Source of the DNA: Lysobacter solisilvae
Lineage (GTDB): Bacteria > Pseudomonadota > Gammaproteobacteria > Xanthomonadales > Xanthomonadaceae
Assembly: GCF_016613535.2 (NCBI RefSeq)
Contig: NZ_CP071518.1
Location: 2,914,001 to 2,978,000 of the forward strand
Direction: 5' to 3'
DNA: 64,000 nucleotides
The translations under genes and the position numbers were made by a program. Shown piece by piece: positions 35,674-44,880 of the stretch. The notes below the pieces were generated by a model. That model did no database searches and was not told the origin of the DNA. It saw only the letters and a list, made by a program, of their open reading frames with translations. Position 1 is the stretch's first letter. Each line of letters begins with the position of its first letter.

Positions 35674-37052
35674 CGCCGTCGCACCGGGTGACCACGCAGG
35701 AAGACCTGCGCCTCCAGGCCGCCACCCGGACGATTGGTCAAGGTGAGCATGCCACCCAGGGCATTGGTGAGCTGCTGCGCGATCGCGAGCCCCAGGCCGG
35801 AACCGCCGGTCTCGCGATTGCGGGACCCTTCGATCCGGTAGAACGGCTGCAGTACGGCCTGCATCTCGCTGGGCGGAATGCCGGGTCCGCGGTCCAGGAC
35901 CCGGATGACCACGCCGCCCGCGGCCGACCGCGCCTCCACTTCTGCGTCCAGGCCAAACTTCAGGGCGTTGTCGATGAGGTTCACCACGATGCGGCGCAAG
36001 GCATTGGGGCGGGTGGTGAAAGGCGCCTGGATGCTTCCTGACAGGCGAACGGGCCGGCCTGCGCTCGTGTAGTCGTGCACCAGGCTGTCGAGAAGCGCGT
36101 CGAGATCGATGCGGCAGGCCGCCTCGGTGATCCCTTGGCCGTCGCGCGCATAGGCGATGCCGTCCTGGACCAGGACCTGCATGGCGTTGAGGTCGCCGTG
36201 GAGCTTGTCGCGCAGTTCCGCATCGTCGAGCAGGTCGGCACGCAGACGCATCCGCGTGATCGGCGTCTGCAGGTCGTGCGAGATCGCCGCGAGGATCTGC
36301 ATGCGCTCCTTGAGGTGGTCCACGATGCGCCGCTGCATCGAATTGAAGGCGCGTGCGGCGCGCACGACTTCCAGCGAGCCGGTTTCCGACAAGGCGGGGC
36401 CGGTGAGGTCGGGGCCCAGCGTATCGGCCGCCTCGGCCAGGCGTGTCAGGGGCCGTGTCACCCAGCGCACCGCGATCCATCCGCACACCGCCAGCAGCAG
36501 CAGTTGCATCACCAGGGCCGTCACCATCCACGGCGACAGCGGCACGGGTTGCAGTGAGAATTCCAGCGTGAGCGGCGCGCCGTCGCTCAGCCGCGTCTGC
36601 AGCAGCAGGCGACTGGTGTCACCACCGGACTGCGTGGCCTGGACCTGGTAGTCCGCACCCAGCGCCTGGGTGATGGTGTTGGCGATCTGCCGCGCCACTC
36701 CCGACCTGATCGCACCGCCCGGGGCCACCGCGCCCAGCGTGTAGCGGTAATTGCGGCGATCCAGGCGTTGCAGCCATTGCGGCCGCGCCTGCGCGGGCTG
36801 CTGCTCGAGGATCGCCACGGAACTGGCCACGTCCTTGCCGACGTAGCGGATCATCATGCCCAGCGAGCTCTGGGTCCGCTCGTAGAAGACCAGTCCGAAA
36901 GACACGATCTGCGCCACCACCAGGCCGGAGATCAGGATGAGCATCAGGCGGCCGAACAGCGACCGCGGCAGGAGCCGGAATCCTCCCCGACTCGTTCGCA
37001 CGCTGGCGTTGGGAGCGTGCAGGGGATTGGCCTTCAGCGTGGTGGCACTCAT
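35667..37052 (-). CDS. EnvZ-type sensor histidine kinase
   Basis: 461 residues. Two membrane helices (about 35-57 and 172-195) enclose a periplasmic sensor of about 115 residues. HAMP follows (RWVTRPLTRLAEAADTLG). H box: MQILAAISHDLQTPITRMRL. ATPase: N box RRIVVNLIDNALKFG, G1 VLDRGPGIPPSE, G2 GSGLGLAIAQQL. This is an OmpR-partner class kinase. It overlaps the regulator gene by four bases (ATGA), forming one operon. The convergent placement against the export genes and the shared TGTATC operators suggest it senses an envelope or product signal for the island. Confidence 0.9.
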   Translation of the reverse strand: MSATTLKANPLHAPNASVRTSRGGFRLLPRSLFGRLMLILISGLVVAQIVSFGLVFYERTQSSLGMMIRYVGKDVASSVAILEQQPAQARPQWLQRLDRRNYRYTLGAVAPGGAIRSGVARQIANTITQALGADYQVQATQSGGDTSRLLLQTRLSDGAPLTLEFSLQPVPLSPWMVTALVMQLLLLAVCGWIAVRWVTRPLTRLAEAADTLGPDLTGPALSETGSLEVVRAARAFNSMQRRIVDHLKERMQILAAISHDLQTPITRMRLRADLLDDAELRDKLHGDLNAMQVLVQDGIAYARDGQGITEAACRIDLDALLDSLVHDYTSAGRPVRLSGSIQAPFTTRPNALRRIVVNLIDNALKFGLDAEVEARSAAGGVVIRVLDRGPGIPPSEMQAVLQPFYRIEGSRNRETGGSGLGLAIAQQLTNALGGMLTLTNRPGGGLEAQVFLRGHPVRRRQ

Positions 37053-37780
37053 GTCCGCACCTCCACCGATTCGGCGAATACATACCCCTCGTTGCGGACC
37101 GTCTTGATGTAGCGCGGTTCCCGCGCATCCTCCTGCAGGCGCTGGCGCAAGCGGCTCACCAGCAGGTCGATGGAGCGGCAGTACGTGTCCGAATCGCGTC
37201 CCTGGGTCAGGTTGGCCAGTTGCTCACGGTTGAGCACCCGGTGCGGGTGGTCGAGGAACACGCGGAGCAGCCGGTATTCGGCGCCGCTGAGCGAGACCAG
37301 CGTGCCGCTGGGATCGAGCAGGTGGCGTGCCCCGATGTTGAACAGCCAGTCACCGAAGGCCAGTTCGTGCGCCGGCTCGGTGTTGTTGAGGTTGGGCGGC
37401 AGCATCCGCGTGCGTCGTAGTACGGCGCGGATTCTCGCCAAGAGTTCGCGTGCCGCAAATGGCTTGGTGAGGTAATCGTCCGCGCCCATCTCCAGCCCCA
37501 GCACGCGTTCGGTCTCCTCGTTGCGTGCGGTCAGCATCAGGATGGGGGTGGCCTTGGCGGCATTGGCGCGCAGGTGGCGGCACAGCGCCAGGCCGTCCTC
37601 GCCGGGCAGCATCAGGTCGAGCACGATCAGGTCGATGCGGTTCAGGCCCAGCACCGAGCGCATCTGGCGTCCGTCCGGAACGGTCGTGACGCGATAGCCG
37701 TTGCGCTCGAGGTATTTGGTCAACAACTCGCAGATGTCGCGGTCGTCGTCAACGATGAGGATGTGGTCCGTCTGCTCCAT
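37049..37780 (-). CDS. OmpR-family response regulator
   Basis: 243 residues from the ATG at 37780 (MEQTDHILIVDDDRDICELL), preferred over one 27 bases earlier because GGGAG sits seven bases upstream. Receiver: acidic pair DDD, phosphorylated Asp in LIVLDLMLPGEDGLALC, Lys in DDYLTKPFAARELLARI. The C-terminal winged helix has VSLSGAEYRLLRVFLDHP and SIDLLVSRLRQRLQEDA with YIKTVRNEGYVFAE. It probably binds the TGTATC direct repeats before its own gene and before the FAAL gene. First gene of the operon. Confidence 0.92.
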   Translation of the reverse strand: MEQTDHILIVDDDRDICELLTKYLERNGYRVTTVPDGRQMRSVLGLNRIDLIVLDLMLPGEDGLALCRHLRANAAKATPILMLTARNEETERVLGLEMGADDYLTKPFAARELLARIRAVLRRTRMLPPNLNNTEPAHELAFGDWLFNIGARHLLDPSGTLVSLSGAEYRLLRVFLDHPHRVLNREQLANLTQGRDSDTYCRSIDLLVSRLRQRLQEDAREPRYIKTVRNEGYVFAESVEVRT

Positions 37781-37869
37781 GCGCTTGCTCCCTTGATTCC
37801 ATTCCATGCCACCCAGCGGGAAGCCGGAGCCTCCACACCATCCATTGTGGACCCTGCGATCGGCTTTTT

Positions 37870-37904
37870 TGTATCGCCATGTATCCGTGGCGGCGCTGGA
37901 TACA
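37870..37904. promoter_or_regulatory. TGTATC repeats upstream of the response regulator gene
   Basis: TGTATC at 37870-37875 and 37880-37885, ten bases apart in direct orientation, and a third copy reversed (GATACA) at 37899-37904. It lies in the gap between the regulator (minus) and the DUF2147 gene (plus). The spacing and motif repeat those at 17389-17428, consistent with autoregulation. Confidence 0.6.
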
Positions 37905-37975
37905 CAACGGTGCAGAGGCGCGAATCGGCTCGCCTATGATCCGCCCATCTTCCCTGGCAGGACATGGAGCACGTC

Positions 37976-38458
37976 ATGAAACGAGCCAAAAAGGCGGTCA
38001 TATCCGCGCTGGCCATCGGGTTGTCGGTGGGAGCGGTGTGGGCTGCGGTGTCATCAAGGCCCTCGCCGGGCGTCGATCCCCGGGCTGCGCTGGGCCGCTG
38101 GCTGACCGAGAGCGGCAATCTCGAGATCGAGATCGCGCCCTGTGGCCCATCCCTGTGCGGGACGGTGGTGGCGGTCCGCTCGAACCGGTCCATGGGCGCG
38201 CCGGACAAGGAAATGAAGCCAGTCGACACGCGGTCCCCGATGGGCATGAAGATCCTCCACGGCTTCGTCCCCACCGCTGACGGGGCCTGGGACGGACGCA
38301 TCTACAACCGCGAGAACGGCCGGACGTATGATTGCCTGATCACGCCCATGGCACCGGACCGGCTGAGCGTCCGCGGCTACAAGTTCCTCCCGCTGCTGGG
38401 CAAGAGCCAGGTGTGGACCCGGCTGGCGGCCGTTCCTCCCCCTACGGGAGCGCCATGA
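37976..38458 (+). CDS. Secreted DUF2147-family protein
   Basis: 160 residues from the ATG at 37976, which has GGAG six bases upstream (an in-frame ATG 12 bases earlier lacks this). Signal segment about 6-26. The mature domain fits DUF2147: GRWLTESGNLEIEIAPCG, then SLCGTVVAV, LHGFVPTADGAWDGRIYNRE, NGRTYDCLITPMAPDRLSVR and a closing GKSQVWTRL. The biochemical role of the family is not known; members are often near stress or envelope genes. The stop overlaps the start of the next gene (ATGATG). Confidence 0.8.
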   Translation: MKRAKKAVISALAIGLSVGAVWAAVSSRPSPGVDPRAALGRWLTESGNLEIEIAPCGPSLCGTVVAVRSNRSMGAPDKEMKPVDTRSPMGMKILHGFVPTADGAWDGRIYNRENGRTYDCLITPMAPDRLSVRGYKFLPLLGKSQVWTRLAAVPPPTGAP

Positions 38459-39000
38459 TGACCGTGAACTTCTCGCTTCGGACCGTCACGCGCGTCCTGT
38501 TGGCGATGGGACTGGTCGTGATCGTCGGGCTTTGCGGCTGCGTGCGAAGTTCCTCGGCGCATGCCTACGGCCCCGCACCCGAATTCATCGGGATCGAGGG
38601 GTGGATCAACTCACCGCCACTGTCGATCGAGGGGCTGCGCGGCAAGGTGGTGCTGGTCGAGTTCTGGACGCACCGCTGCATCAATTGTCTGCACGTGCTC
38701 CCGCATACCGTCCAGTGGCATGAGCGTTACAAGGATCGCGGTCTGGTCGTGGTGGGTATCCACACGCCCGAGACGGAAGAAGAAGGACAGGTGCCGGCCC
38801 TGCAGGCGACGATGCGCGAACTGGGCGTCACTTTCCCGGTGGCGCTGGACAACCGGTACGCCACCTGGGATGCGTACCGCAACCAGTTCTGGCCCGCCTA
38901 TTTCCTGATCAACCGGGAAGGCGAGATCGTGCGCAAGCACGTGGGCGAGGGCGACTACGGGGAAACCGAAGCGGCCATCGTCGCATTGCTTGAAGGATGA
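38455..39000 (+). CDS. Thioredoxin-like (TlpA/DipZ C-terminal type) secreted protein
   Basis: 181 residues. N-terminal hydrophobic segment about 9-30 with a possible lipobox (VIVGLCGC). The thioredoxin fold has the redox pair in EFWTHRCINCLHVLPHTVQW; the CINC form with a following Leu-Pro is typical of the DipZ-type redoxin domain. The cis-Pro side is seen in NQFWPAYFLINREGEIVRKH. It probably handles disulfides or peroxide in the periplasm. Coupled to the DUF2147 gene by overlap; no further partner is evident. Confidence 0.82.
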   Translation: MMTVNFSLRTVTRVLLAMGLVVIVGLCGCVRSSSAHAYGPAPEFIGIEGWINSPPLSIEGLRGKVVLVEFWTHRCINCLHVLPHTVQWHERYKDRGLVVVGIHTPETEEEGQVPALQATMRELGVTFPVALDNRYATWDAYRNQFWPAYFLINREGEIVRKHVGEGDYGETEAAIVALLEG

Positions 39001-39135
39001 CGTGGCTGGAACGCCTTGGCCTGCCGCTGCCAGCGATGCCTGCGGACCGGGCGCGCGTGTCGAAGCAGGCCGCAGCGGCGGGTGCGAACGCGTCGGCGAC
39101 TGCGGCCACGAGGGCGATGCGACACACGCTGGCCG

Positions 39136-39852
39136 CTACGCGACCTGGCACCCCAGCGCCAGCAGTACGCCGCGCATCACCGGCACGTGCAGCAGCCAGG
39201 GCGCCGCGACCGTCAACACGCCGCAGATCATCAGGACCGAAGCGAACGCCATTCGCCAGCTGCCACGCTGCAGGCGCTGTCCCAGTCGCGCGCCCGCCCA
39301 GGTCAGAGGCAGCATGACCGGCAGCGTTCCCAGGCCGAAGGCGAGCATCGTCAACCCTCCCGCCGGTGCACTGGCCTGAAGCCAGGCGGCGGCCAGCAGC
39401 GTCGTGCTCAGCCCGCAGGGCATCCAGCCCCACAGCATGCCCAGTGCCATGCGCTTGCCCGGCGTGTTGGCCGGGAGCAGGCGGCGCTGCAACGGCCGCA
39501 GCCATTGCCACAACCGGCTGCCCGGCATCCGCAGGAAAGCCAGTCGCCCCTCGCGATCCAGAAGCCGCAGCGCCGCGAGCACCAGGACGGCGCCTACGGC
39601 GGCGCGTAGCCCCATCCCAAGCGCCGGAATGCGGGCCAAGCCCAGCAGCGTGTGGCCCAGCCCACCGGCGATCGCGCCCGCGGCCGCGTATCCCAGCACG
39701 CGCCCCAGATTGGGCTGCAAGGCCACCCACCACCCGCCGCGCTGCTCCAGGGACAGGCTGGTCGCGATTCCTCCGCACATGGCCGCGCAGTGCGCCCCGC
39801 CCAGCAAACCGGTCAGCAGCGCCCCGCCAATGACCAGCCAGTCAATCGACAT
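39136..39852 (-). CDS. TauE/SafE-like membrane protein of the cbb3 assembly locus
   Basis: 238 residues, about six membrane helices. The N-terminus MSIDWLVIGGALLTGLLGGA then HCAAMCGGIATSL is the CxxxC-containing first helix seen in the TauE/SafE-like protein commonly next to ccoS. MLWGWMPCGLSTTLLAAAW is its second conserved block with a further Cys. These proteins are thought to help deliver copper to cbb3 oxidase or to lower its toxicity (family knowledge, not proven). It overlaps ccoS by 11 bases. The plus-strand thioredoxin gene ends 135 bases away, and this convergent gap contains no clear terminator. Confidence 0.82.
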   Translation of the reverse strand: MSIDWLVIGGALLTGLLGGAHCAAMCGGIATSLSLEQRGGWWVALQPNLGRVLGYAAAGAIAGGLGHTLLGLARIPALGMGLRAAVGAVLVLAALRLLDREGRLAFLRMPGSRLWQWLRPLQRRLLPANTPGKRMALGMLWGWMPCGLSTTLLAAAWLQASAPAGGLTMLAFGLGTLPVMLPLTWAGARLGQRLQRGSWRMAFASVLMICGVLTVAAPWLLHVPVMRGVLLALGCQVA

Positions 39853-40045
39853 GGCTGCCACCCTGTGCGTGCGGGGCCTGGGAGGTCGCTGCTGGCGGAT
39901 GTGCGCTCGGATCTTCGACCAGGATGTCCAGCGCCGGCGTATCCAGATCGTCGAACTGGCCGCGGCGGACCGCCCAGGCGAAGGCCCAGATGGCAACAGC
40001 GAGCAGCAGCAGGCTCAAGGGGATCAGCAGCAGCAGGATGCTCAT
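39842..40045 (-). CDS. ccoS: cbb3 oxidase maturation protein CcoS
   Basis: 67 residues. One membrane helix (MSILLLLIPLSLLLLAVAIW) followed by AWAVRRGQFDDLDTPALDIL, the CcoS signature. CcoS is needed to insert heme and copper into CcoN. It overlaps ccoI by four bases and the next gene by eleven. Confidence 0.93.
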   Translation of the reverse strand: MSILLLLIPLSLLLLAVAIWAFAWAVRRGQFDDLDTPALDILVEDPSAHPPAATSQAPHAQGGSHVD

Positions 40046-42501
40046 GCCGGGCCTCCGCGGGACAGTCGCAGGGCGTTGAGCGTGACCGTGAGCGACGACA
40101 GCGCCATACCCAGCGCAGCCAACCACGGCGTCACCAACCCCATGGCCGCCAGCGGCAAGGCGACCACGTTGTAGGCGATGGCCCAGGCGAAGTTCTGGCG
40201 GATGATCCGGCGCGTGCGACGTGCCAGATCGATCGCCGCCGGTATGCGCGCCAGTGCCGGCACGCTGAGCACGAAGTCCGCGGCCTGGTGGGCGAGGGGT
40301 GCACCTTCGCCGATGGCGAAGGACACGTCGGCGCCAGCAAGCACGGGCGCATCGTTCAGGCCGTCGCCGACCATCGCCACCACGCGCCCGGCGTGCTGCA
40401 GGCCCCGGACCTGATCGAGCTTGGCCTCCGGTGTCTGCCGCGAGTGGGCGCTGTCCAGCCCCAGCGCGGCCGCGAACCGCGCGACCGCCGTCGCGGCGTC
40501 GCCGCTGCACAGGTGCAGGGCCAACCCCTGGGCGCGCAGTTGCCCGATGGCCTGGGCGGCGTCGGCGCGCTCGCGTTCGGTGATGAGGAAGCGCGCGACG
40601 CGCCGGCTGCCCTCAGCCAGCCAGATCGCCCCATCGTCGTCGCCCCCGCCGGCAAACGCCGACGTTCCCAGGCGCCAGCGCCGGCCTTCAACGATGCCTT
40701 CGATGCCGCGACCGGCGACGGCCACGACGCCAGCGGCGGTCAGGGCTTTCGACCACGGCGCCGAGTGCGACGACAGCGTCGATCGGCAGGCCTGCGTGAA
40801 GGCTGCAGCGAGCGCGTGTCCGCTATCGCGCTCCAGTGCGGCGGCGATGCGGATCGCCCGCACGCGATCGAAACCGTCGAAGGTCTCGACCTCGCCCAAC
40901 GATGGACTGCCATCGCTCAGCGTGCCGGTCTTGTCGAACACCACGTCGGTGGCTGCGGCGAGCCGCTCCAGCGCCTGGGCCTGCACCGGCAGCACGCCGA
41001 TCCGCGCCAGCGCGCCATGCGCGGCGGCGAGGGCGGCGGGCACCGAGAGCGACAGTGCGCAGGGGCAGCTGATGACCAGCAGGGCGAGCGCGACCTCGAA
41101 CGCCCGCGCGGGCTGGTACTGGAGCCACGCCAGGTATACGGGCGCGGTGGCCAACAACAACGCCACGACGAAGGCGGCCGCGATGCGGTCGGCCTTCCGG
41201 GCCACTGCCGGCCGGTGTTCCTGGGCGCGTTCCACCAGGCTGGCCAGTTGCGACAGGCGCGTGCCGCCCCCGGTGGCGGTGATGCGGATCCGGGCCGCCT
41301 GTTCGCGGCAGACGCTGCCAGCGAAAACCGGGGCGCCGGCACGCTTGCGCACGGGAAGCGGTTCGCCGGTGAGCAGCGATTCCTCGAAACTGGCCTCGTC
41401 GCTGAGCAGGTCGCCATCGGCAGGGACGGCTTCGCCGGCCGCCACGCGGGTGATCTCGCCCGTACGCAACGCACTCACGGGCACCATCTCGGAATCGCCG
41501 TCGGCGTTCTCGCGCGTGGCGAAGGCCGGCCGGGCCCGGGCGAGGGCGTCGACCTGGGCCGACGCCCGGCTGCGCACGCGCTGTTCAAGCATCCTCGCCG
41601 CCAACAGCAGGAACACGAACATCACCGCGGCATCGAACCAGACATGTGCGCCGCCGCGCACCGTCTCGACGACGCTTGCGCCGTAGGCCAGCAGGGTCGA
41701 GGTCGCAATCAGCGTATCCATGCCCAGTCGCCGGTGCCGCACTTCACGCCAGCAGCCGGCCAGGAAGGGCCAGCCGGCATAGAACACGACCGGAGTGGCG
41801 ACCAGGAAGGTCACCCACCGCAGGAAGTCGCGCATCGGCATCGACATGGAGCCGGTGGTGTCCAGATAGGACGCTTCGGCGAACATCATCGCCTGCATCG
41901 CGCCCAGTCCGGCCACGCCCAGCCGCAACAGCCAGCGTCCGCGTTCGTCGCGCCGTGCACGTTCGCGGGCCTCGCCCGTGGCCAGCCAGGGCCGATAGCC
42001 CAATGCCGCCAGTCGTGCGAGTGGTCGGGACAAGGGCGTGACTGCAGGGTCCCAGGCAATGCGGACGCGCCCGGTGACCGCATTGGCGGTGACTTCGAGC
42101 ACGCCGGGTTCACGGGTCAGCGCACGATCGACCAGCCATGCACATGCGGCGCAGCGCATGCCGTCGGTGAGCAGGGTCAGCTCGCGTCCGCCCCGGATGT
42201 TGCGTGCATGCTCGGCCAGCACTTCCTCGCGGTCCCACAGGGTGAGATCTGCGGCGGCCAGCGCGGCGGCATCGGGGGCGACGCGACCCGCCGGCGCGCT
42301 GCGCAGCCGGTAGTAGTCCTGCAGGTGCGCATCGCGGATCCAATGGGCGGCGGCGGCGCACCCGTCGCAGCAGAACGCCTGTTCGACCCCGTCCATCTGC
42401 AGTCGTGCGGGGCTGGGTGGCAGCGCCTCGCCGCAGTGGTAACACCCGCCGCGGGTCGCGGGAGCCGGCTCGACCTGCAGGAATTCCGCGACGACGGCCA
42501 T
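40042..42501 (-). CDS. ccoI: Copper-exporting P-type ATPase CcoI (FixI) for cbb3 assembly
   Basis: 819 residues. N-terminal Cys clusters (GGCYHCGEALPP; FCCDGCAAAAHW) and an HMA domain with GMRCAACAWLVD near residue 115. Then eight membrane helices, with the ion path CPC in LVISCPCALSLSV; phosphorylation motif DKTGTLSDGSP; hinge MVGDGLNDAPVLAGAD. CcoI moves copper across the inner membrane for the binuclear centre of CcoN. Four-base overlap with ccoS; four bases after ccoH. Confidence 0.95.
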   Translation of the reverse strand: MAVVAEFLQVEPAPATRGGCYHCGEALPPSPARLQMDGVEQAFCCDGCAAAAHWIRDAHLQDYYRLRSAPAGRVAPDAAALAAADLTLWDREEVLAEHARNIRGGRELTLLTDGMRCAACAWLVDRALTREPGVLEVTANAVTGRVRIAWDPAVTPLSRPLARLAALGYRPWLATGEARERARRDERGRWLLRLGVAGLGAMQAMMFAEASYLDTTGSMSMPMRDFLRWVTFLVATPVVFYAGWPFLAGCWREVRHRRLGMDTLIATSTLLAYGASVVETVRGGAHVWFDAAVMFVFLLLAARMLEQRVRSRASAQVDALARARPAFATRENADGDSEMVPVSALRTGEITRVAAGEAVPADGDLLSDEASFEESLLTGEPLPVRKRAGAPVFAGSVCREQAARIRITATGGGTRLSQLASLVERAQEHRPAVARKADRIAAAFVVALLLATAPVYLAWLQYQPARAFEVALALLVISCPCALSLSVPAALAAAHGALARIGVLPVQAQALERLAAATDVVFDKTGTLSDGSPSLGEVETFDGFDRVRAIRIAAALERDSGHALAAAFTQACRSTLSSHSAPWSKALTAAGVVAVAGRGIEGIVEGRRWRLGTSAFAGGGDDDGAIWLAEGSRRVARFLITERERADAAQAIGQLRAQGLALHLCSGDAATAVARFAAALGLDSAHSRQTPEAKLDQVRGLQHAGRVVAMVGDGLNDAPVLAGADVSFAIGEGAPLAHQAADFVLSVPALARIPAAIDLARRTRRIIRQNFAWAIAYNVVALPLAAMGLVTPWLAALGMALSSLTVTLNALRLSRGGPA

Positions 42502-42505
42502 GGCG

Positions 42506-43033
42506 CTACTCGGGAAGCGCCGGTCGCAGGTAGGCGGCCTGCTGCCCCGACCGCCAACGGCCCTGCAGGCGCCAACGGCCTGCAGTGGAACCGAGCTCAG
42601 CGTTCCAGTCGTGTGTCAGGTCCAGGCCGCCAGGCGCCAGCCAGCCATCCTCTGAAGGTGCCAGCAAGAAGCGCCGGTCTTCACCGGCGTGCGTGGGATG
42701 GTGGAGCGCCAGCGACAGCGGTCTGCCACGATCGAATGCGCCCTCGACGGGCAGCACTTCGATCGCGTCCTTGCCGATGCGCACCACGGCACTGAGCCGC
42801 AACTGCCGTGCCCGGTCATCCGGGCCCAGGTCCGTGTCCTGCACCTGCGCCGTGCGCCGCACGGTGTCGGCGACCGCATCGACGTTGCCGGACGATCGCC
42901 AGGCGACGGCCAGCAGGCCGGTGGTTGCGACGACCGCCAGCAACGGGATGGTGGCGACCAGCCACACCATCGGCTCGCGCCAGGCGGATCGCGCCGGTTC
43001 ATTCTGCTGGTGGAGGTGGTCTTGACGGTTCAT
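42506..43033 (-). CDS. ccoH: cbb3 assembly protein CcoH (FixH-like)
   Basis: 175 residues. One membrane helix about 23-44 (VWLVATIPLLAVVATTGLLA), then a periplasmic beta domain with LSLALHHPTHAGEDRRFLLA and WNAELGSTAGRWRLQGRWRS, the FixH pattern. CcoH is a stable partner of the oxidase during assembly. It lies between ccoG (1-base gap) and ccoI. Confidence 0.88.
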   Translation of the reverse strand: MNRQDHLHQQNEPARSAWREPMVWLVATIPLLAVVATTGLLAVAWRSSGNVDAVADTVRRTAQVQDTDLGPDDRARQLRLSAVVRIGKDAIEVLPVEGAFDRGRPLSLALHHPTHAGEDRRFLLAPSEDGWLAPGGLDLTHDWNAELGSTAGRWRLQGRWRSGQQAAYLRPALPE

Positions 43034-43034
43034 A

Positions 43035-44576
43035 TCACATGGGTCCGAAGAAGCTGCTCTCGACGGTGGCCTGGGCAGTACCGTCGGTGGCGCGGATGTC
43101 GAACTGCAGCTCGCGTCGCCCGCCCGTGCCGGCGGGGGCGTGAACCGTCAGTGGCACGGCGACGACTTCGCCGCCCGCCACTTCCACCGGCGCCAGCGGC
43201 TGCAGTTGCAGTTCGCCGGCCCCGGCATGCAGCGTCACTGTGTAGCGCTGGGCGCGCTCGGTCTTGTTGACGAGCTTGAGCGTGTAGCCATTCTCGATGC
43301 CGTCCGCGCTCTCACGATAGAGCGCGTTGCGGTCGCGCAGGATCTCGGCGATCACCGGCGTGCGCGTGCCCACTCCCCAGGCGAAGCCCCCCAGCAGCAC
43401 CAGCAGCAACGCGCCGTACACGAAGATCCGTGGGCGCAGGACACGGGTGGGGCGGCCGTCGATGGCATTCTGCGTCGTGTAGCGGATCAGGCCCTTGGGA
43501 TAACCCATCCTCGCCATGACATCGTCGCAGGCGTCAACGCAGGCGCCACAGGCGATGCACTCGTACTGCAGGCCATTGCGGATGTCGATGCCGACCGGGC
43601 AGACCTGCACGCAGATGGTGCAGTCGATGCAGTCGCCCAGTTCCTCCGGCGCGAACTTCGGCAGCGGGGCGGCTTCCGCTGCGTCGAAGGTGATCGTGCC
43701 GCCGGCCTTCATCCGGTTGTCCGCGGCGGTCGGATGCCGATCCGCCCGGAACACGTAGTCGTAGGCGATGAGCTTGTCGAGCAGGCCACGGCCACGCTCC
43801 AGCACGCTGCCGAGCCCCCGCCGGCGCGGGCCGCGCGGTTCACCGCGCATGGGGTCGTAGGCGATCAACAGGGTGTTGCGGTCGAACATCGCGCTCTGGA
43901 AGCGCGCATAGGGGCACATGTACTTGCACACCTGCTCGCGCAGGAAGCCGGCGTTGCCCCAGGTGGCCAGTGCGTAGAACAACACCCAGAACGACTCCCA
44001 GCCGCTCCACGCGAAGGGCACCAGACGCGACCCCAGGTCCGTGATGGGCGTGAAGAAGCCCACGAAAGTGAAACCCGTCCACAGCGCGAACACCGCCCAC
44101 AGCAGGTGCTTGCTGCCCTTGCGCAGGACCTTGTTGCGCGACCACGGGGCGGCGTCGAGCTTGATGCGTGCGCCGCGGTCGCCCTCGGTCCAGCGCTCCA
44201 TCCAGAGGAACACTTCCGTCCACACGGTCTGCGGACAGGCGTAGCCGCACCACAGGCGACCGGCCAGCGCGGTGAAGAAGAACAGCGCGACGCCGGCGAT
44301 GATCAGCAGCAGCGCCAGCAGCACGAAATCCTGCGGCCAGAAGGTCAGGCCGAACACGTGGAACTTGCGCGCGGGCAGGTCGAACAGCACGGCCTGGCGC
44401 CCGTCCCAGCGCAGCCACGGGAAGGCGTAGAACATGCCCAGCAGCCAGACCACGGCTACCTTGCGCCCGGTATCGAAGCGTCCCTTCACATCGCGCGGAT
44501 AGATCTTGCGTTCGCTGACGTAGAACGATGTCTCCGCGTCCGCCAGGGCAATGTCGATGGTCTTGTTCAAGGCCAT
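43035..44576 (-). CDS. ccoG: cbb3 oxidase assembly ferredoxin-like protein CcoG (RdxA/FixG)
   Basis: 513 residues. Membrane helices cover about 40-210, including the Cys motif WCGYACPQTVWTEVFLWMER. Two 4Fe-4S sites follow: CIDCTICVQVCPVGIDI and CIACGACVDACDDVM. The C-terminus has a periplasmic Ig-like domain (ENGYTLKLVNKTERAQRYT). CcoG reduces copper for delivery to the oxidase. It lies between the small membrane protein gene and ccoH. Confidence 0.94.
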   Translation of the reverse strand: MALNKTIDIALADAETSFYVSERKIYPRDVKGRFDTGRKVAVVWLLGMFYAFPWLRWDGRQAVLFDLPARKFHVFGLTFWPQDFVLLALLLIIAGVALFFFTALAGRLWCGYACPQTVWTEVFLWMERWTEGDRGARIKLDAAPWSRNKVLRKGSKHLLWAVFALWTGFTFVGFFTPITDLGSRLVPFAWSGWESFWVLFYALATWGNAGFLREQVCKYMCPYARFQSAMFDRNTLLIAYDPMRGEPRGPRRRGLGSVLERGRGLLDKLIAYDYVFRADRHPTAADNRMKAGGTITFDAAEAAPLPKFAPEELGDCIDCTICVQVCPVGIDIRNGLQYECIACGACVDACDDVMARMGYPKGLIRYTTQNAIDGRPTRVLRPRIFVYGALLLVLLGGFAWGVGTRTPVIAEILRDRNALYRESADGIENGYTLKLVNKTERAQRYTVTLHAGAGELQLQPLAPVEVAGGEVVAVPLTVHAPAGTGGRRELQFDIRATDGTAQATVESSFFGPM

Positions 44577-44589
44577 TGCAGGTCTGCCG

Positions 44590-44880
44590 TCATGGCAATG
44601 CGCGGTTGAACCGGCTGGCGGGCCGCAGGAGGATCCAGGTGAACAGGCTCGACGAGGCCGTGGCCAGCCAGAACATGAAGAAGCCGATGCTGTAACCCAG
44701 TCCCCTGCTGATGTCGATCGACGGGAACGTCATGTCGCGCAGCGTCAGCGGGTCGACGAAGGCGAAGAACACCATCGTCGCCACGCCGGCGGCGAAGAAG
44801 CTCGGCCACACGATGGCGCCGATGCGCTGGGCCAGCGGCCGGACGGGATGATCGAACGGGGGCGGGGCAAGCTCGCTCAT
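44590..44880 (-). CDS. Small two-helix membrane protein in the cco operon
   Basis: 96 residues. Two hydrophobic helices: IGAIVWPSFFAAGVATMVFF and YSIGFFMFWLATASSSLFTW. Its ATG overlaps the ccoP stop by four bases and it lies 13 bases before ccoG, so it is clearly translated with the oxidase genes. A gene of this size is common between ccoP and ccoG in Xanthomonadales, but no defined function is known to me; assembly or stability of cbb3 is the natural guess. Confidence 0.75.
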   Translation of the reverse strand: MSELAPPPFDHPVRPLAQRIGAIVWPSFFAAGVATMVFFAFVDPLTLRDMTFPSIDISRGLGYSIGFFMFWLATASSSLFTWILLRPASRFNRALP

